In this document: one piece after another, positions 62,433 through 64,000 of the stretch
How the letters are laid out: each line of letters begins with the position of its first letter
Position numbering within the stretch: position 1 is the stretch's first letter
NCBI RefSeq assembly: GCF_900156155.1
Contig: NZ_FTMD01000005.1
Location: 124,001-188,000 of the forward strand
Direction: 5' to 3'
DNA: 64,000 nucleotides
Source: Aromatoleum tolulyticum
GTDB taxonomy: Bacteria > Pseudomonadota > Gammaproteobacteria > Burkholderiales > Rhodocyclaceae
Program-made: the position numbers and the translations under genes
Notes under the pieces: model-generated
Databases searched by the model: none
What the model was told of the DNA's origin: nothing
The model's input: only the letters and a program-made list of their open reading frames with translations

Positions 62433-64000
62433 ATGAAGCAACTGATTTCCCACCAGCTCGTCCGCTACCTCGAAGACCGCGGCGTCGAGCACATCTTCGG
62501 CCTGTGCGGGCACACCAACATCGCAGTGCTGACGGCGCTGGAAGACAGCAAGATCCGCCTCATCAACACGCGCCACGAGCAGATCGCCGCGCACGCCGCC
62601 GACGGCTACGCGCGCGCGACGAAGAAGGCCTCGGTCGTGCTGTCGCACCTCGGACCGGGCCTGACGAACGCCGCGACCGGCGTCGCGAATGCCGCGCTCG
62701 ACTCGATCCCGATGGTCGTGATCGCCGGCGACATCCCGAGCTACTACTACGGCAAGCACCCGCACCAGGAGATCAACCTGCACGCGGACGCGTCGCAGTG
62801 GGAGATCTACCGCCCCTTCGTGAAGCGCGCGTGGCGCGTCGATACGCCGGAGCTGTTCCCGGAGATCCTCGAGAAGGCCTTCCAGCTCGCCGAAAGCGGG
62901 CGTCCCGGCCCGGTGCTGGTGAACGTGCCGATGGATTTCTTCTCGCGCGAGATCGACGTTTCGTTGTTCACCCGCCTGCGTCATCACACCAAGGCGCTGC
63001 AGAAGCCCTCGATCGACGACGTGACCGCGAAGAAGATCGTGCAGGCGCTGCTCGACGCGAAAGACCCGGTGATCTACGCCGGCGGCGGTGTGATCCTGGC
63101 CGATGCGGCCGAGGAGCTGCGCGCCTTCGCCGAGCACCTGTCGCTGCCGGTCGCGCATTCGCTGATGGGCAAGGGCGTGCTGCCGGACGACCATGAGCTG
63201 GTGCTGGGCATGACCGGCTTCTGGGGCACCAAGCTGGTGAACGACAAGTGCCGCAACGCGGACTGGATCGTCGGCCTCGGCACGCGCTTCGCGGAAGCCG
63301 ACTGCAGCTCGTGGGAAAACGAGTTCACTTTCAGCTTCCCCCCGACCAAGCTGATCCACATCGACATCGACTCCAACGAGATCGGCCGCAACTACCCGGT
63401 CGAGATCGGCGTCGTCACCGACCTGAAGAACGCGCTGACCGTGCTCAACCGCGTCGCCCGCGAGATGCTGCCGGAAGGGCGCAAGAACGACGCGCTGCGC
63501 AAGGAAATCGCTGCCTTCCGCGAGACCTTCGTCGCCGGCAACCAGAAGTTCGTGCAGGACGACTGCTTCCCGATGATGCCCGAGCGCATCCTGTCGGTGG
63601 TGCGCGAAGTGCTGCCGCGCGACGCCTTCATCACGACCGACGTGGGCTGGAACAAGAACGGCGTCGGCCAGCAGTTCCCGATCTATACCCCGGGCAGCAT
63701 CCTGACCCCGGGCGGCTACTGCACGATGGGCTTCGGCGCGCCGGCCGCGCTGGGCGCGAAGGTCGCGTTCCCGGACCGCGTGGTCGTGTCGCTGGTCGGT
63801 GACGGCGGCTTCGGCCAGAACCCGGCGGTGCTCGCGACGGCGGTCGAGGAGAACATCCCGGTGATCTGGGTGGTCATGAACAACTTCGCGTTCGGCACCA
63901 TTGCCGGCCTGCAGAAGGCGCATTACGGCACGACGACCGGCACGCTGTTCCGCAAGGACGGCGAGCCCTACCAGGCGGACTTCGCCGCGGTGGCGCGTGC
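62433..64000 (+). CDS. Thiamine-diphosphate-dependent enzyme, acetolactate-synthase-like (partial)
   Basis: The first 522 codons are in the window; the gene runs off the right edge. It is a ThDP enzyme of the pyruvate-oxidase/acetolactate-synthase group. The catalytic Glu is E49 (TRHEQIAAHAADGYAR), and the ThDP-Mg motif runs from G456-D457-G458 to N484. The N-terminus reads FGLCGHTN instead of the usual FGxPG. It could be a decarboxylase, a carboligase or a 2-hydroxyacyl-CoA lyase. GGAGG lies 10 nt before the start. It follows the citryl-CoA-lyase-like gene by 90 bp. It might use the 2-oxo acid that enzyme releases, which is a guess. Confidence 0.85.
   Translation, partial: MKQLISHQLVRYLEDRGVEHIFGLCGHTNIAVLTALEDSKIRLINTRHEQIAAHAADGYARATKKASVVLSHLGPGLTNAATGVANAALDSIPMVVIAGDIPSYYYGKHPHQEINLHADASQWEIYRPFVKRAWRVDTPELFPEILEKAFQLAESGRPGPVLVNVPMDFFSREIDVSLFTRLRHHTKALQKPSIDDVTAKKIVQALLDAKDPVIYAGGGVILADAAEELRAFAEHLSLPVAHSLMGKGVLPDDHELVLGMTGFWGTKLVNDKCRNADWIVGLGTRFAEADCSSWENEFTFSFPPTKLIHIDIDSNEIGRNYPVEIGVVTDLKNALTVLNRVAREMLPEGRKNDALRKEIAAFRETFVAGNQKFVQDDCFPMMPERILSVVREVLPRDAFITTDVGWNKNGVGQQFPIYTPGSILTPGGYCTMGFGAPAALGAKVAFPDRVVVSLVGDGGFGQNPAVLATAVEENIPVIWVVMNNFAFGTIAGLQKAHYGTTTGTLFRKDGEPYQADFAAVAR

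Overview
The window is GC-rich with dense bacterial gene packing. Gene content points to a betaproteobacterium of the Rhodocyclales (Aromatoleum/Azoarcus/Thauera type). The signs are a HiPIP, an LctP-type lactate permease, DUF2863 and DUF2946 proteins, the pyrG-kdsA-eno-ftsB order, a divergent ppsR/ppsA pair, and ETF-Q oxidoreductase next to a thioesterase. The taxon is inferred, since there is no rRNA in the window. I found no tRNA, rRNA, CRISPR array, insertion sequence or prophage.

Layout. 1-8.9 kb: start of a probable transporter, recJ with an rpfE-like gene, HiPIP, a universal stress protein, lactate permease, lolCD and a DUF2062 protein. 9-18 kb: comEC, an alpha/beta hydrolase, DUF599, msrB, DUF2863, and the PEP synthase regulator opposite ppsA. 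18-23 kb: a PNPOx-like protein, a FadH-type dienoyl-CoA reductase, and an M23 peptidase / coiled-coil / bactofilin cell-shape unit. 23-28.2 kb: a minus-strand, mostly overlapping set of lipid-linked glycan genes (PAP2, UPF0104, GT2, GT39, second PAP2). 28.4-37.4 kb: purL, then a five-gene copper-acquisition-type operon (DUF2946, PCuAC chaperone, TonB receptor, beta-propeller protein, thioredoxin-like protein).

37.4-46.3 kb: ETF-Q oxidoreductase and thioesterase diverging around a 20-bp palindrome, an isochorismatase-family hydrolase, a pyruvyl-transferase-like protein, pyrG-kdsA-eno-ftsB and a CBS protein. 46.4-57 kb: envelope and secreted proteins (NlpC/P60 lipoprotein, MliC, SIMPL, an RTX serralysin-like protease), an HDOD protein, a RES-Xre toxin-antitoxin pair, a DHH phosphoesterase, an aminotransferase divergent from a MarR regulator, and a SulP transporter.

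57-64 kb: an IclR regulator divergent from a catabolic cluster. The cluster has a VOC/HPPD-like protein, a xylose-isomerase-like TIM barrel, a class III CoA-transferase, a short citrate-synthase-type (citryl-CoA lyase-like) enzyme, and a ThDP enzyme cut by the window end. The first two resemble the separate halves of QuiC-type 3-dehydroshikimate dehydratase but carry substitutions at key histidines. Repeated GTTCT half-sites occur upstream of both transcription units. This cluster is the best candidate for an undescribed pathway; its substrate cannot be read from the sequence.
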